A stretch of 64,000 nt of DNA from Halorussus rarus (GCF_003369835.1 NZ_QPMJ01000003.1:186001-250000), one strand, 5' to 3'; counted from the first letter of the stretch, positions 16,662-25,571 are shown. Notes: generated by a model not told the origin, from the letters alone. Numbers and translations: made by a program.

Positions 16662-17981
16662 ATGGCGACCGACCGCGAGCGCGCCGACCCCTTCGCGGCG
16701 TTCCGGCAGTTCCTCGCGCTCGAGCGGGACGTCCTCGTCCTCTCGCTGGCGATGTTCGCGTTCAGCCTCGGTTTCCAGATGACCGGCCGGTACATGGGCC
16801 GGTACCTGGGCGTCCTCGGGGCGAGCAGCCTGGTCATCGGCCTCTACGGGAGCCTGGGCAACCTCATCGGCGCGGTCTACCCGTACCCCGGCGGGGCGGT
16901 CTCGGACCGCATCGGCTCGCGGACCGCGCTGACCGCGTTCGGGCTGGCCTCGACGCTGGGCTTCCTGCTGTGGTTCCTCGCGCCCGAGTTCGACGTCCTG
17001 CCGGTGCCGGGCTGGGCGTGGATCTTCGTCGGCCTGCTGCTCGCGCAGGCCTGGAAGTCGTTCGGGCTCGGCGCGACGTTCGCCATCGTCAAGCAGAGCG
17101 TCCCGCCCGAGGAGCTGGCGACCGGGTTCGCCAGCACCGAGACGTTCCGCCGGACCGCCTTCCTGCTCGGCCCGCTCATCGCGGCCGGCCTGCTGGCGAC
17201 GTACGAGTTCGAGGTCGGCTTCCGCTACGTGCTGGCGGTCGCGGCCGGGTTCGGGCTGGTGGCGACCGTCGCCCAGCACGTGTTGTACGACGCCGGCCGT
17301 GACTCGTTCGGCAAGGAGTTCGAGGGCGTCGCCCAGATTCTCGACGACCTCCGGGGAATGCCGGCGGTGCTCCGGCCCCTGCTCGTCGGCGACACCCTCG
17401 TCCGGTTCGCGAACGGGATGGTGTACGTCTTCGTCGTGCTCGTGGTGACCCAGTACCTCGAAGTGAGCGCGACCCTCCCGGTGGTGGGCTTCCTGGGTCC
17501 CGACGCCTTCTTCGGGGTCCTGCTGGCCGTGGAGATGGCGGTCGCGCTGGCGGTGATGATTCCGGTCTCGAAGCTCGCCCGCCGGGTCGGCCTCAAGCCG
17601 GTGGTCGCGCTCGGGTTCGTCGTCTACGCCGTCTTCCCGGCGCTGCTGGTCAACGTGCCCGCCGACGGCCTGACCGTCGCGGGCCTCGCGCTCTCGGAGA
17701 CCGCGCTGGTCACGCTGCTGTTCGCGGTCTCGGGGCTCCGGTTCGCCGGGCTCCCGGCCCACAAGGCGCTCATCGTCGGCCCGGCCGAGAAGGACGCCGG
17801 CGGCCGGGTGGTCGGGTCGTACTACCTCGCGCGCAACGCGGTCGTCGTCCCGAGCGCGGCAGTCGGCGGCTGGATCTACGGCTTCTCGCCGCCGCTGGCG
17901 TTCGGGCTGGCGACCGCCGTCGGCCTGGTCGGGACCGGCTACTTCCTCGTCTTCGGGAAGGAGCTTCCGGCGTACCGGTGA
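16662..17981 (+). CDS. MFS transporter
   Basis: A 439-aa major facilitator with about twelve hydrophobic helices. The first helix pair contains FSLGFQMTGRYMGRYLGVLG, and the motif-A-like loop GGAVSDRIGSRTAL lies near residues 75-88 between helices 2 and 3. A long cytoplasmic central loop follows GRDSFGKEFEGVAQILDDLRGM. The substrate is unknown; drug/solute efflux is common in this group, which resembles the permeases often labelled as archaeal multidrug or sugar-efflux MFS. The ATG is preceded by GAGTTTAGTC, about 30 nt upstream. It is convergent with the nitronate monooxygenase gene. Confidence 0.88.
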   Translation: MATDRERADPFAAFRQFLALERDVLVLSLAMFAFSLGFQMTGRYMGRYLGVLGASSLVIGLYGSLGNLIGAVYPYPGGAVSDRIGSRTALTAFGLASTLGFLLWFLAPEFDVLPVPGWAWIFVGLLLAQAWKSFGLGATFAIVKQSVPPEELATGFASTETFRRTAFLLGPLIAAGLLATYEFEVGFRYVLAVAAGFGLVATVAQHVLYDAGRDSFGKEFEGVAQILDDLRGMPAVLRPLLVGDTLVRFANGMVYVFVVLVVTQYLEVSATLPVVGFLGPDAFFGVLLAVEMAVALAVMIPVSKLARRVGLKPVVALGFVVYAVFPALLVNVPADGLTVAGLALSETALVTLLFAVSGLRFAGLPAHKALIVGPAEKDAGGRVVGSYYLARNAVVVPSAAVGGWIYGFSPPLAFGLATAVGLVGTGYFLVFGKELPAYR

Positions 17982-17998
17982 CGGTCGGCTCTCGGAAT

Positions 17999-19039
17999 CT
18001 ATTCCTCGGAGCGCTCCGCGTCTCCCTCGCGCCCACTGCTCGCCCGCGATAGCGCCGCCCGCGTCTCCGCGGCGAGTTCCGCGGTCAGGTCCTCGGCCGA
18101 GACCACTTCCTCGGCGAGGCCGGCGCTCTGGCCGGCGTACAGCGGGAGCGCCTCGACGTCGCCGGTCGTCCCGGGGAGCGCCAGCGAGTCCTCGTAGCGC
18201 TCGACCGGGTCGCCGTCGGGTCCCTCCGCGACGACCTCGCCCTCGCCCGGTCGCTCGCCGCGCGGCGGGCCGCCCGCCGCCTCCCAGTCGTCGACCGTGG
18301 CGTTCCGGAGGACGCGGTGGGGCGCGTCCGGCCACCCCTCGTCGAACAGCGTCCCGTAGTAGGTGTCGGTCTCGGCGGCGTCGACGACGCGCTCGCGGTA
18401 CCGGTCGTGGACCCGCGCCTCCGCCGTCGCCAGGAACCGGGTGCCGAGCCACGCCGCGTCGGCGCCGAGCGTCAGCGCCGCGGCGACACCCCGGCCGTCG
18501 GCGATGCCGCCAGCCGACACGACCGGGACGTCGACCGCGTCGACCACGCGGGGGACCAGCGGCATGGTCGCGACCTCGCTCTCGACGTGGCCGCCGGCCT
18601 CCCAGCCCTGCGCGACGACCGCGTCCGCGCCGGCCCGGGCCGCGCCGCGGGCGGCGTCGGCGCTGCCGACCGACTGGAGGACGACCCCGCCCGCGTCGCG
18701 GACCCGCTCGACGTGCTCGTCGCCCGCGCCGAACGAGAAGGAGACGACGTCGACGCCCGCCGCGAGGCAGGCGTCGAGGTGGTCCCCGGTGGGCACCGCC
18801 TTCGCGTCGTCGTCCATCACGACGTTCACGCCGAACGCGCCGTCGGTCAGGCGCCGCGTCTCGCGGACGGTCTCGCGGGTCTCCTCCGGGCTCCGCCACG
18901 TGACCGCGAGCATCCCGAGGCCGCCGGCGTCCGCGACCGCGGCGGCGAGTTCGGGACAGGTCGCGCTCCCGACGGGGGCCTGGACTATCGGCACGTCGAG
19001 GTCGAGCAGGTCGGTGAACCGGGTGTCGAGCGGGGCCAT
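17999..19039 (-). CDS. Nitronate monooxygenase (2-nitropropane dioxygenase family)
   Basis: A 346-aa FMN-dependent TIM-barrel enzyme. Family motifs are PIVQAPVGSATCPELAAAV at residues 17-35, a GGLGML strand, the VAQGWEAGGHVE loop near 145-156 with the catalytic-region His, PVVSAGGIADGRGVAAAL near 178-195 and LGADAAWLGTRF near 196-207 for FMN phosphate binding. The family oxidises alkyl nitronates and some propionate-3-nitronate; several archaeal members are general detoxification enzymes. The start is set by the family N-terminus; sequence further upstream is the antisense shadow of the epimerase gene. The C-terminal 20 residues are acidic and rich in Arg/Glu. Confidence 0.9.
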   Translation of the reverse strand: MAPLDTRFTDLLDLDVPIVQAPVGSATCPELAAAVADAGGLGMLAVTWRSPEETRETVRETRRLTDGAFGVNVVMDDDAKAVPTGDHLDACLAAGVDVVSFSFGAGDEHVERVRDAGGVVLQSVGSADAARGAARAGADAVVAQGWEAGGHVESEVATMPLVPRVVDAVDVPVVSAGGIADGRGVAAALTLGADAAWLGTRFLATAEARVHDRYRERVVDAAETDTYYGTLFDEGWPDAPHRVLRNATVDDWEAAGGPPRGERPGEGEVVAEGPDGDPVERYEDSLALPGTTGDVEALPLYAGQSAGLAEEVVSAEDLTAELAAETRAALSRASSGREGDAERSEE

Positions 19040-19195
19040 CTCTCGGTCGGAGCTACCGCGACCGGCAGGAAAAAACGCCGGGTCTGGAATTCGGAACATC
19101 TGCGTGCCCGACCCGGCGGACTGAACGGGCGGCGGTCGGTCCCGCTCCGTCCCGGCTACGGCCATCCTTTTCCCCCGCGCGCTCCTCCTGCGTCC

Positions 19196-20209
19196 ATGGA
19201 CGTTCTTCTCATCGGCGGTACGGGGCTCATTAGCACCGGTATCGCGCGCCAGCTCGCGGACTCCGACCACGACGTCACCTGCTTCACGCGGGGCGAGACC
19301 GAGGCGCGGGTTCCCGACGCGGTCTCGTTCGTCCGCGGCGACCGGAACGACGACGCCGACCTCGCGGGCGCCCGAGGGGCCGTCGACCCCGACTGCGTCA
19401 TCGACATGGTGTGTTTCACGCCCGAGCAGGCCCGGGCCGCGGTCGACGTCTTCGAGGGCATCGAGCAGTACGTCTTCTGTTCGACGGTCGACGTCTACCA
19501 CCGGCCGCTCGACGCGAACCCCGCGACCGAGGAGGCCCGGCGCGACCCGCCGGTCAGCGAGTACGGCGCCAACAAGGCCGCCGCCGAGGACGCGTTCCGC
19601 GAGGCGGACGCCGACGGCGCGTTCGCCGCCACCATCATCCGGCCGTGGAGCACCTACGGCGAGGGTGGCGCGGTCCTCCACACGCTCGGGACCGGCACCT
19701 ACTACGTCGACCGCATCCGGAAGGGGGAGCCGATTCTCGTCCACGGCGACGGCACCTCGCTGTGGGGGCCGTGCCACCGCGACGACGTGGCGCGGGCGTT
19801 GGTCGCGGCGGTGGGCAGCGAGGCGGCCTACGGCGAGGCCTACCACGTCACGAGCGAGGAGGTCATCACGTGGAACCAGTACCACCGCCGGGTCGCGAGC
19901 GCGCTCGACGCGCCCGACCCCGACCTCGTCCACGTCCCGACCGACCTCCTGGTCCGGGCGCTCCCCGACCGGACCGACATGCTCGAGGACCACTTCCGGT
20001 ACAGCACCGTCTTCGACAACCGGAAGGCACGCCGGGACCTCGACTTCGCGTACACGGTCGGCTTCGAGGAGGGCGTCGCCCGCACGGTGGCGTGGCTCGA
20101 CGAGCGCGACCGGATCGACCCGTGGGACGCGACGAACGACGACGCCGTCGTCGAGGCGTGGCGGCGCTCCGGGGACGCGTTCGTCGAGACGGTCCGCGAA
20201 AGGTCGTAG
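19196..20209 (+). CDS. NAD-dependent epimerase/dehydratase-family protein
   Basis: A 337-aa extended short-chain dehydrogenase. The Rossmann motif is LIGGTGLISTGIARQL (residues 4-19), a modified form of GxxGxxG (GGTGLIS); the catalytic Tyr/Lys pair appears as EYGANKAAAE near residue 122-131. These features, together with HGDGTSLWGPCHRDDVARAL near 183-202, resemble plant CSP41-like and sugar-nucleotide epimerase-like proteins rather than true GalE. Substrate unknown. It is divergent from the nitronate monooxygenase gene, with about 155 nt between the starts. ATG 19196 was chosen because the Rossmann strand begins at once. Confidence 0.87.
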   Translation: MDVLLIGGTGLISTGIARQLADSDHDVTCFTRGETEARVPDAVSFVRGDRNDDADLAGARGAVDPDCVIDMVCFTPEQARAAVDVFEGIEQYVFCSTVDVYHRPLDANPATEEARRDPPVSEYGANKAAAEDAFREADADGAFAATIIRPWSTYGEGGAVLHTLGTGTYYVDRIRKGEPILVHGDGTSLWGPCHRDDVARALVAAVGSEAAYGEAYHVTSEEVITWNQYHRRVASALDAPDPDLVHVPTDLLVRALPDRTDMLEDHFRYSTVFDNRKARRDLDFAYTVGFEEGVARTVAWLDERDRIDPWDATNDDAVVEAWRRSGDAFVETVRERS

Positions 20210-20289
20210 CGGTGGTCCCGCGGTCGGCGCTCGGACGCCCGACGCCGCGAACCGACGCGCCTTTCGTCCGGCCGGTCCAACGTCTGACC

Positions 20290-20556
20290 ATGTCCGGGAA
20301 CGTCCCCGAGCGACCGCGGGCCAACTTCGCGGCGGCGCTGAACGTCCGGCGGAACGCCGTCCGCGGGTTCGCGTTCAGCCTGCTGTTCACCGCGGCGGTG
20401 CTCGCGGTGTTCGTCTTCGTCCCGGGGACGCACCAACCCGCGGTGTACTACCTCGGACTGGGGTTCGTGCTGGTCACGGCGCTGGGGGCGCTGACGACGA
20501 CGGTGCTGACGCTGGTGTCGGCCTACAACCTCGCCCGGGAGACAGATCTCGACTGA
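20290..20556 (+). CDS. Small two-helix membrane protein
   Basis: An 88-aa protein with a polar, Arg-rich N-terminus (MSGNVPERPRANFAAALNVRRNAVRG) and two membrane segments, FAFSLLFTAAVLAVFVFV and YYLGLGFVLVTALGALTTTVLTLVSAYNLA, ending in an acidic tail. No family recognised, although it resembles widespread small haloarchaeal membrane proteins with a paired-helix design. It follows the epimerase gene by 80 nt on the same strand and could be co-transcribed. Confidence 0.65.
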   Translation: MSGNVPERPRANFAAALNVRRNAVRGFAFSLLFTAAVLAVFVFVPGTHQPAVYYLGLGFVLVTALGALTTTVLTLVSAYNLARETDLD

Positions 20557-20649
20557 GTCCGCGTCGCGGCCCGCTCCGATGGGACGCTGCCGGACCGGTA
20601 AGCCTACTGAAATTGAAAATTTAATGCGTCCCGGGGGCTCGGTCAGCCC

Positions 20650-20988
20650 ATGCGAGCGTACCTCTACCTGGCCGCGGCCATCGCCGCCGAAGTCGCGGGA
20701 ACGACCGCGCTCAAGTTCTCCGACGGGTTCGAGAACCTGCTGCCGACGGCTGTCGTCCTCGTCGGCTACATCGGCTCGTTCTACCTGCTCAGTCTCGTGT
20801 TGCAGGACCTGCCCGTCGGGCTGGTGTACGCCACCTGGTCCGCGGTCGGCATCGTGGCCGCCGCCCTCGTCGGGGTCGTCCTGTTCGACGAGTCGGTCGA
20901 CGCGGCCGCGCTCGCCGGGATGGCGCTCATCGTCGCCGGCGTCCTCGTCCTGAATCTCCTCTCCGAGTCGTACTCGCCGGCCCACTGA
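20650..20988 (+). CDS. Small multidrug resistance (SMR) family transporter
   Basis: A 112-aa four-helix membrane protein of the EmrE/SugE family. The conserved glutamate sits in helix 1 at AAEVAGTTALK (Glu15), followed by the GxxLxFSDGF region, and the signature YATWSAVGIVAAALVG is in helix 3. These exporters exchange protons for cationic drugs, quaternary amines or guanidinium; which one cannot be told here. An AAATTTAATG TATA box about 30 nt upstream gives a leaderless transcript. It is convergent with the PhoU/RCK_C gene, 2 nt between the stops. Confidence 0.93.
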   Translation: MRAYLYLAAAIAAEVAGTTALKFSDGFENLLPTAVVLVGYIGSFYLLSLVLQDLPVGLVYATWSAVGIVAAALVGVVLFDESVDAAALAGMALIVAGVLVLNLLSESYSPAH

Positions 20989-20990
20989 GC

Positions 20991-22220
20991 CTACTCCGCC
21001 GAGTACTCGTCGCCGGTCAGCTCCGCCAGCCGCTCGGCGCCCGACCGGGTCCCCTTGGCGATGAACACGTCGCCGGCCCGGAGTTCCGTGTCCGGACCGG
21101 GCTGGATGACCCAGTCGCCGCCGCGCTCGCCCCGGTCGTCGCCCGGGCGCCGGACCGCGATGACCCGCATCCCGGTCTCGGTCTTGACCTCGCGGGCGCC
21201 CAGGGTCACGCCGTCGAACTCGCTGCCCGGCGCGACCGTCAGCCGGACGATGACCTCGTCGCTCTCCTCGACCGCCTGCTCGACGACCGGGTGGGTCCCC
21301 AGCCCCCGGAGCACGCCCTCGCTGATCTCGACCGCGGCGTCGCTGATCACCTCGGTTGCGTTGGCGAGGTGGACCAGCCCCCGAAGCGAGACCGGGTCGT
21401 CGACCCGGGCGGCCGCCCGGAGGGTCCACGCCTCGAAGCGCGACTGGAGGGCGTCGACCTCGGCCTCGAGCTCGACCACCTCCTCGGCGACCGCCGCGCT
21501 GTCGAAGAGCACGCTGCCGTACGCGAGGTCGACCGCGAGCTCGCTGATGTTCTTCATCAGCACGATGGAGTCGACCGCGCGCTCGAGGTCATCGATGCCG
21601 GGCTCGGGCGGTTCGGGCGGTTCGTAGGCCTCCCCGGTGGCCTGCCGGTACACCGCCGCGATGCCCTCGTCGGGGCCCCGCAGGAGCACGGTGTCGCCGG
21701 CTTCGAGCGCGGTGTCGCGGTCGGGGTTCGTGATCCAGTCCTCCCCCCGCCGGATGGCGATGACCCGCACGCCGGTCTCGGTCTCGACGTTGGCCGCGCC
21801 GAGCGTCCGGCCAGCGAGGCCGGCGTCGGCGGCGACCCCCGCGCGGACGAGCGTCTCGACCGCCTCGGGGAGCGCGGCCCGCATCGCGTCGGGCAGGCCG
21901 ATGTCCTCGAGGACGACCTTGGCGATGTCGCCGGCGGCGTCGCTTATCTTCTCGGCCGCGCCGACCACGCCGAGCACCGGCGCCAGCTGCTCGGCGTCCT
22001 CGGGGCTCCTGGCGGCCATCAGCAGGCTCATCCGGGCCCGCATCTGGAGCACGTCCATCCGGGCTTCGAGGTCGAGCACCTCGCGGGCGATGTCGTCGCT
22101 CCCGTTGAGCACGGCCGAGTACGAGAGGTCGATGAGGAGCTCGGCGGTGTCCTTCATCTCCGCCAGCACCGCCTTGACGCTGACGGGCTCGTACGTCACC
22201 TCGCCGCCCGGCCTGTCCAT
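20991..22220 (-). CDS. Tandem PhoU-like/TrkA-C (RCK_C) regulatory protein
   Basis: A 409-aa cytoplasmic protein made of an internal duplication: a PhoU-like helical domain then an RCK_C domain (residues about 10-195), repeated at about 215-405. The helical halves share ELLIDLSYSAVLNGS against ELAVDLAYGSVLFDS; the RCK_C halves share TETGVRVIAIRR against TETGMRVIAVRR and GDTVLLRGP against GDVFIAKGT. RCK_C domains bind small anions or nucleotides and gate K+ channels and transporters. No pore or transporter subunit lies adjacent. A TTTTTATCC TATA box (22243-22251) is about 27 nt before the ATG. Confidence 0.88.
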   Translation of the reverse strand: MDRPGGEVTYEPVSVKAVLAEMKDTAELLIDLSYSAVLNGSDDIAREVLDLEARMDVLQMRARMSLLMAARSPEDAEQLAPVLGVVGAAEKISDAAGDIAKVVLEDIGLPDAMRAALPEAVETLVRAGVAADAGLAGRTLGAANVETETGVRVIAIRRGEDWITNPDRDTALEAGDTVLLRGPDEGIAAVYRQATGEAYEPPEPPEPGIDDLERAVDSIVLMKNISELAVDLAYGSVLFDSAAVAEEVVELEAEVDALQSRFEAWTLRAAARVDDPVSLRGLVHLANATEVISDAAVEISEGVLRGLGTHPVVEQAVEESDEVIVRLTVAPGSEFDGVTLGAREVKTETGMRVIAVRRPGDDRGERGGDWVIQPGPDTELRAGDVFIAKGTRSGAERLAELTGDEYSAE

Positions 22221-22335
22221 GGCGGAGGGTTGTGCGCCTCCGGATAAAAACGTTCGTAGCCGTTCGCCCCGACGGGCCGCTCGGAACCGAGAGGAAAGAT
22301 AATGCTTTTCCGGTCCTGTCGAGAAGTATCAGGGT

Positions 22336-23475
22336 ATGTCAGACGAGGTCAAGAAAGGGCTGGAGGGCGTCGTCGTCGCAGAATCGGGACTCAGCTTCAT
22401 CAACGGCGACGAGGGACGCCTCATCTACCGCGGGTACGAGATCGAGGACCTCGCCCGGAACGCGAGCTACGAGGAGGTGCTCTACCTGCTCTGGCACGGT
22501 GAACTCCCGACGCGCGACGAGCTCGAGGCGTTCTCGGAGTCGATGGCCGCCGAGCGAGCCGTCGACGACGACGTGCTCGACACGGTCCGGAAGCTCGCCG
22601 AGGCCGACGAGGAGCCGATGGCCGCGCTCCGGACCGCGGTGTCGATGCTCTCGGCCTACGACCCCGACGACTCCGAGGCCGACCCTACCGACCGCGAGAT
22701 CAACCTCCGGAAGGGCCGGCGCATCACCGCCAAGATGCCCACCATCGTCGCGGCGCTCAAGCGCTTCCGGAACGGCAACGAGGCGGTCGAGCCCCGCGAG
22801 GACCTGAGCCACGCCGCGAACTTCCTCTACATGCTCAACGACGAGGAGCCCGACGACGTGCTGGCCGAGACGTTCGACATGGCGCTGGTGCTCCACGCCG
22901 ACCACGGCCTGAACGCCTCGACGTTCTCCTCGATGGTGACCTCCTCGACGCTGTCTGACCTCCACAGCGCCATCACCAGCGCCATCGGGACGCTCGCCGG
23001 CCCGCTCCACGGCGGCGCCAACCAGAACGTCATGAAGATGCTCAAGGAGCTCGACGAGAGCGGCAAGGACGCCAAGACGTGGGTCGACGACGCCCTCGAC
23101 CGCGGCGACCGCATCATGGGCTTCGGCCACCGCGTCTACAACGTCAAGGACCCCCGCGCGAAGATCCTCGGCGAGAAGAGCGAGGAGCTCGGCGAGGCCG
23201 CCGGCGACACCAAGTGGTACGAGATGTCGGTCGAGATCGAGGAGTACATGCAGGACAACAAGGGGCTGGCGCCCAACGTCGACTTCTACTCGGCGTCGAC
23301 CTACTACCAGATGGGCATCCCCATCGACCTCTACACCCCCATCTTCGCCATGTCGCGGTCGGGCGGCTGGATCGGCCACGTGCTCGAGCAGTACGAGGAC
23401 AACCGGCTCATCCGGCCGCGGGCGAAGTACACCGGGTCGGACCACGAGGACTGGGTGCCGCTCGACGAGCGGTAG
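22336..23475 (+). CDS. citZ: Citrate synthase
   Basis: A 379-aa type II-like citrate synthase condensing acetyl-CoA and oxaloacetate at the entry of the citric acid cycle. The three catalytic regions are visible: HADHGLNAST near residue 180-190, GGANQNVMKML with its upstream HGG near residue 217, and GFGHRVYNVKDPRA near 258-271; the catalytic Asp lies in PNVDFYSAS near residue 316. Length is typical for archaeal dimeric enzymes. A methylcitrate synthase activity cannot be excluded by sequence. Its last 26 codons are duplicated downstream (23572-23649). Confidence 0.95.
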   Translation: MSDEVKKGLEGVVVAESGLSFINGDEGRLIYRGYEIEDLARNASYEEVLYLLWHGELPTRDELEAFSESMAAERAVDDDVLDTVRKLAEADEEPMAALRTAVSMLSAYDPDDSEADPTDREINLRKGRRITAKMPTIVAALKRFRNGNEAVEPREDLSHAANFLYMLNDEEPDDVLAETFDMALVLHADHGLNASTFSSMVTSSTLSDLHSAITSAIGTLAGPLHGGANQNVMKMLKELDESGKDAKTWVDDALDRGDRIMGFGHRVYNVKDPRAKILGEKSEELGEAAGDTKWYEMSVEIEEYMQDNKGLAPNVDFYSASTYYQMGIPIDLYTPIFAMSRSGGWIGHVLEQYEDNRLIRPRAKYTGSDHEDWVPLDER

Positions 23476-23513
23476 GACTGCGAGCGACCGTCCCGCTGCG
23501 GCTGTTTTTGATC

Positions 23514-23568
23514 AACCTTTTGCCAGCGCCGGAGCGAGCGAAGCGAGCGACGAGCGCAGCAAAAGGTT
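23514..23568 (+). repeat. 10-bp inverted repeat flanking a GAGCGAGCGAAGC-type tract
   Basis: AACCTTTTGC (23514-23523) and GCAAAAGGTT (23559-23568) are perfect inverted repeats. Between them lies a degenerate GCGAGCG tract, a sequence type common between haloarchaeal genes. Its position between the end of citrate synthase and the duplicated fragment suggests a terminator hairpin, or one edge of the event that produced the duplication. Confidence 0.5.
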
Positions 23569-23571
23569 GCG

Positions 23572-23649
23572 GACGACCGGCTCATCCGGCCCCGGGCGAA
23601 GTACACCGGCTCGGACCACGAGGACTGGGTCCCGCTCGGCGAGCGGTAA
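23572..23649 (+). pseudogene. Diverged copy of the citrate synthase 3' end
   Basis: About 78 bp repeat the last 25 codons plus stop of citrate synthase (original 23398-23475). Seven codons differ across the aligned ends: CCG/CCC, GGG/GGC and GTG/GTC are silent, AAC/GAC and GAC/GGC change residues, GAG/GCG lies at the boundary, and the stop is TAA in place of TAG. Half the changes being silent suggests that the copy once belonged to a functional, related citrate synthase gene instead of having drifted as junk. No start or upstream coding part is present, so it is a remnant. Confidence 0.7.
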
Positions 23650-23733
23650 CGTAGTCCAACGTTCTCCGCTTCGGACCAGACGGCCGTGAGCACGACCGGA
23701 ATCGCCGAGTCTCTGTGGCGAACACAGGCGGTG

Positions 23734-25086
23734 TCACTCCCCTTTCGTCGCGAACCACCGTCTCAGGGCGTAGCCGGCGGCCCCGAGGGAGGCGAGTCCC
23801 GCCGCGATGCCCACACCCAGCCTCCCAGCACCCGGTAGGCCGCCGTCCCGGTCCGTCTCGATGTCCTGCGGGCCGGTCCACCCCTCGTGGTGGCCCAGCG
23901 TTCCCAGGTTCACGCGCGAGTCCTCGCTCGCCCCCGTGACGCCCGCGTCCAGGGCGTAGACGTTGCCATCGTTGCTCCCGACGAAGATGGTCCCGTCGAC
24001 CACTGTCGGCCCCGAATCGACGGGCCCGCCGGTCCCGAAGCGCCAGCGCTCGGTCCCGTCGGTCGCGTCCAGGGCGACCACGTCGCCGTCGCGGTTGCCG
24101 AGGAAGACGGTGCCGCCGGCCACCGTCGGCGACGACCCGACCGCTCCGCCGGTTTCGACGCGCCAGCGTTCGGTCCCGTCGGAAGCTATCGCGTACACGC
24201 GACCGTCCAGACTCCCAGCGTAGACGATACCGTCGGCAACTGTTGGCGACGAGACGACCATCGCGTCGGTCGCGAACCGCCAGCGTTCGGTTCCGTCGGT
24301 CGCGTCCAGGGCGTAGACGTTGCCATCGTTGCAGCCGACGAAGACGGTTCCGTCGGCGACGGTCGGGGACGAGAACACCGCGTCGCCGGTGTCGAAGCGC
24401 CAGCGTTCGCTCCCGTCGTCGGCGTCGATGGCGTACGCGGCCCCGGCGTCGGTTCCGACGAAGACGGTGCCGCCGACCACCGTCGGCGACGACCCGACCT
24501 GGTCGTCGGTCCCGAACTGCCAGCGTTCGCTCCCGTCGCTCGCGTCTATCGCGTAGACGCGACCCGACTGATTCCCGAAGTAGACGGTGTCGTCGACCAC
24601 CGTCGGCGACGACCACACCGCCCCCGGGCGGCGGTCCCCCGTGGCCGCGTCGAACTGCCAGCGTTCGCTCCCGTCACTCGCTTCCAGCGCGTACACCTCG
24701 TCCCCGCCGCTCACGGCGTACGCGGTCCCGTCGACGACCGTCGGCGACGACTGCACGGCCGCCGCCCCGTCGCTCCAGCGCTCAGTCCCGTCACCAGCGG
24801 CGAGCGCGTACGTGCGGTCACCTCCGGCGAACACGATGCCGTCGACGACCGTGGGGGACGAGGGACCCCAGAGGCCGGTTTCAAAGCGCCACTGCTCCCT
24901 CCCCGGTTCCGTTGCGGTTGCACGACCGGGGAGTGCGTCGGTCGTGAACACACCAACACCGATTCTGGCCGTCGCCCGCAGTACGTCGCGGCGTTCGAGT
25001 CCCCGATCGCTCGATGGGTGCGATCCGGCCGAACTCCTAGTCGGATGTAATTCCACTGTTACTTCCCCGGATGACTTCCCGGTCAC
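23734..25086 (-). CDS. Secreted PQQ-type beta-propeller protein
   Basis: A 450-aa protein with a Tat-like N-terminus (ERRDVLRATARIGVG), eight or so PQQ-type blades and a C-terminal membrane helix (GRLGVGIAAGLASLGAAGYALRRWF) ending in a short basic tail. Each blade repeats a SSPTVVDGTVF-like strand, VYALDA and GTERWRF, so the domain is a WD40-like, PQQ-dehydrogenase/BamB-type propeller anchored to the outside of the cell. No catalytic dehydrogenase residues could be recognised; a binding or scaffold role is likely. The ATG overlaps the stop of the small gene upstream (ATGA at 25083-25086), so the two are coupled. Confidence 0.85.
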   Translation of the reverse strand: MTGKSSGEVTVELHPTRSSAGSHPSSDRGLERRDVLRATARIGVGVFTTDALPGRATATEPGREQWRFETGLWGPSSPTVVDGIVFAGGDRTYALAAGDGTERWSDGAAAVQSSPTVVDGTAYAVSGGDEVYALEASDGSERWQFDAATGDRRPGAVWSSPTVVDDTVYFGNQSGRVYAIDASDGSERWQFGTDDQVGSSPTVVGGTVFVGTDAGAAYAIDADDGSERWRFDTGDAVFSSPTVADGTVFVGCNDGNVYALDATDGTERWRFATDAMVVSSPTVADGIVYAGSLDGRVYAIASDGTERWRVETGGAVGSSPTVAGGTVFLGNRDGDVVALDATDGTERWRFGTGGPVDSGPTVVDGTIFVGSNDGNVYALDAGVTGASEDSRVNLGTLGHHEGWTGPQDIETDRDGGLPGAGRLGVGIAAGLASLGAAGYALRRWFATKGE

Positions 25087-25412
25087 ATATCGGTGACGGT
25101 CGAGTCGCCGTCGGCTGACGAACGCTCCCCTTCGGCACGCGCCCAGTACTCGGGACCGTTCCGTTGCTCTGCGAGGACGGGACTTCCCCTCTCACGCCCG
25201 CTCGACGCTCCCCGCTCGCGCATCGTGGCGGTCGCCCTCCCGGCCCAGTCGCCCCACCGGAACCCCGCGCCGACGACCAGCGTCATCCAGACGCGGTAGC
25301 CGAGGATGCCGGCGTAGGCGCCGCCGACGCCGAAGCCGAGGCGGACGCCGACCAGCCACGAGCGCCCGACCACGGACCGGACCATCTCGGTGGTGCGCGC
25401 GACGAGCGGCAT
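25083..25412 (-). CDS. Small membrane protein coupled to the beta-propeller
   Basis: A 109-aa protein of unknown family. It starts with MPLVARTTEMVRSVVGRSWLVGV, has one glycine-rich hydrophobic segment (GFGVGGAYAGILGYRVWMTLVVGAGF) and a basic, Arg-rich then polar C-terminus. Its stop codon overlaps the start of the Tat-exported propeller gene, the strongest evidence that it is real. It may help to anchor or export the propeller; nothing in the sequence proves this. Confidence 0.55.
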   Translation of the reverse strand: MPLVARTTEMVRSVVGRSWLVGVRLGFGVGGAYAGILGYRVWMTLVVGAGFRWGDWAGRATATMRERGASSGRERGSPVLAEQRNGPEYWARAEGERSSADGDSTVTDM

Positions 25413-25571
25413 CCGGGTGTCACTGCTACCCTGGTGCGATCCCGAGTGCGAGGATGCGCCGCCAGACGCGGACAGCCGACTGCGCACGGACCCTGTCGTG
25501 AAGTGTCCGTTCGGGGGCGAGAAGTCGAGTGTACCGGAACGCGAAAGCCGGTCGGCGTCCCAGGGTCGCGC

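Noticed and set aside
16578-18899. A 773-codon minus-strand reading frame
   Set aside because: Antisense shadow of the MFS gene at 16662-17981 that then runs in another frame of the nitronate monooxygenase gene; no domain and unlikely composition.
23079-23654. Plus-strand frame continuing through the citrate synthase copy
   Set aside because: It is a different frame of citrate synthase. The duplicated segment reads as citrate synthase only in the frame ending at 23649.
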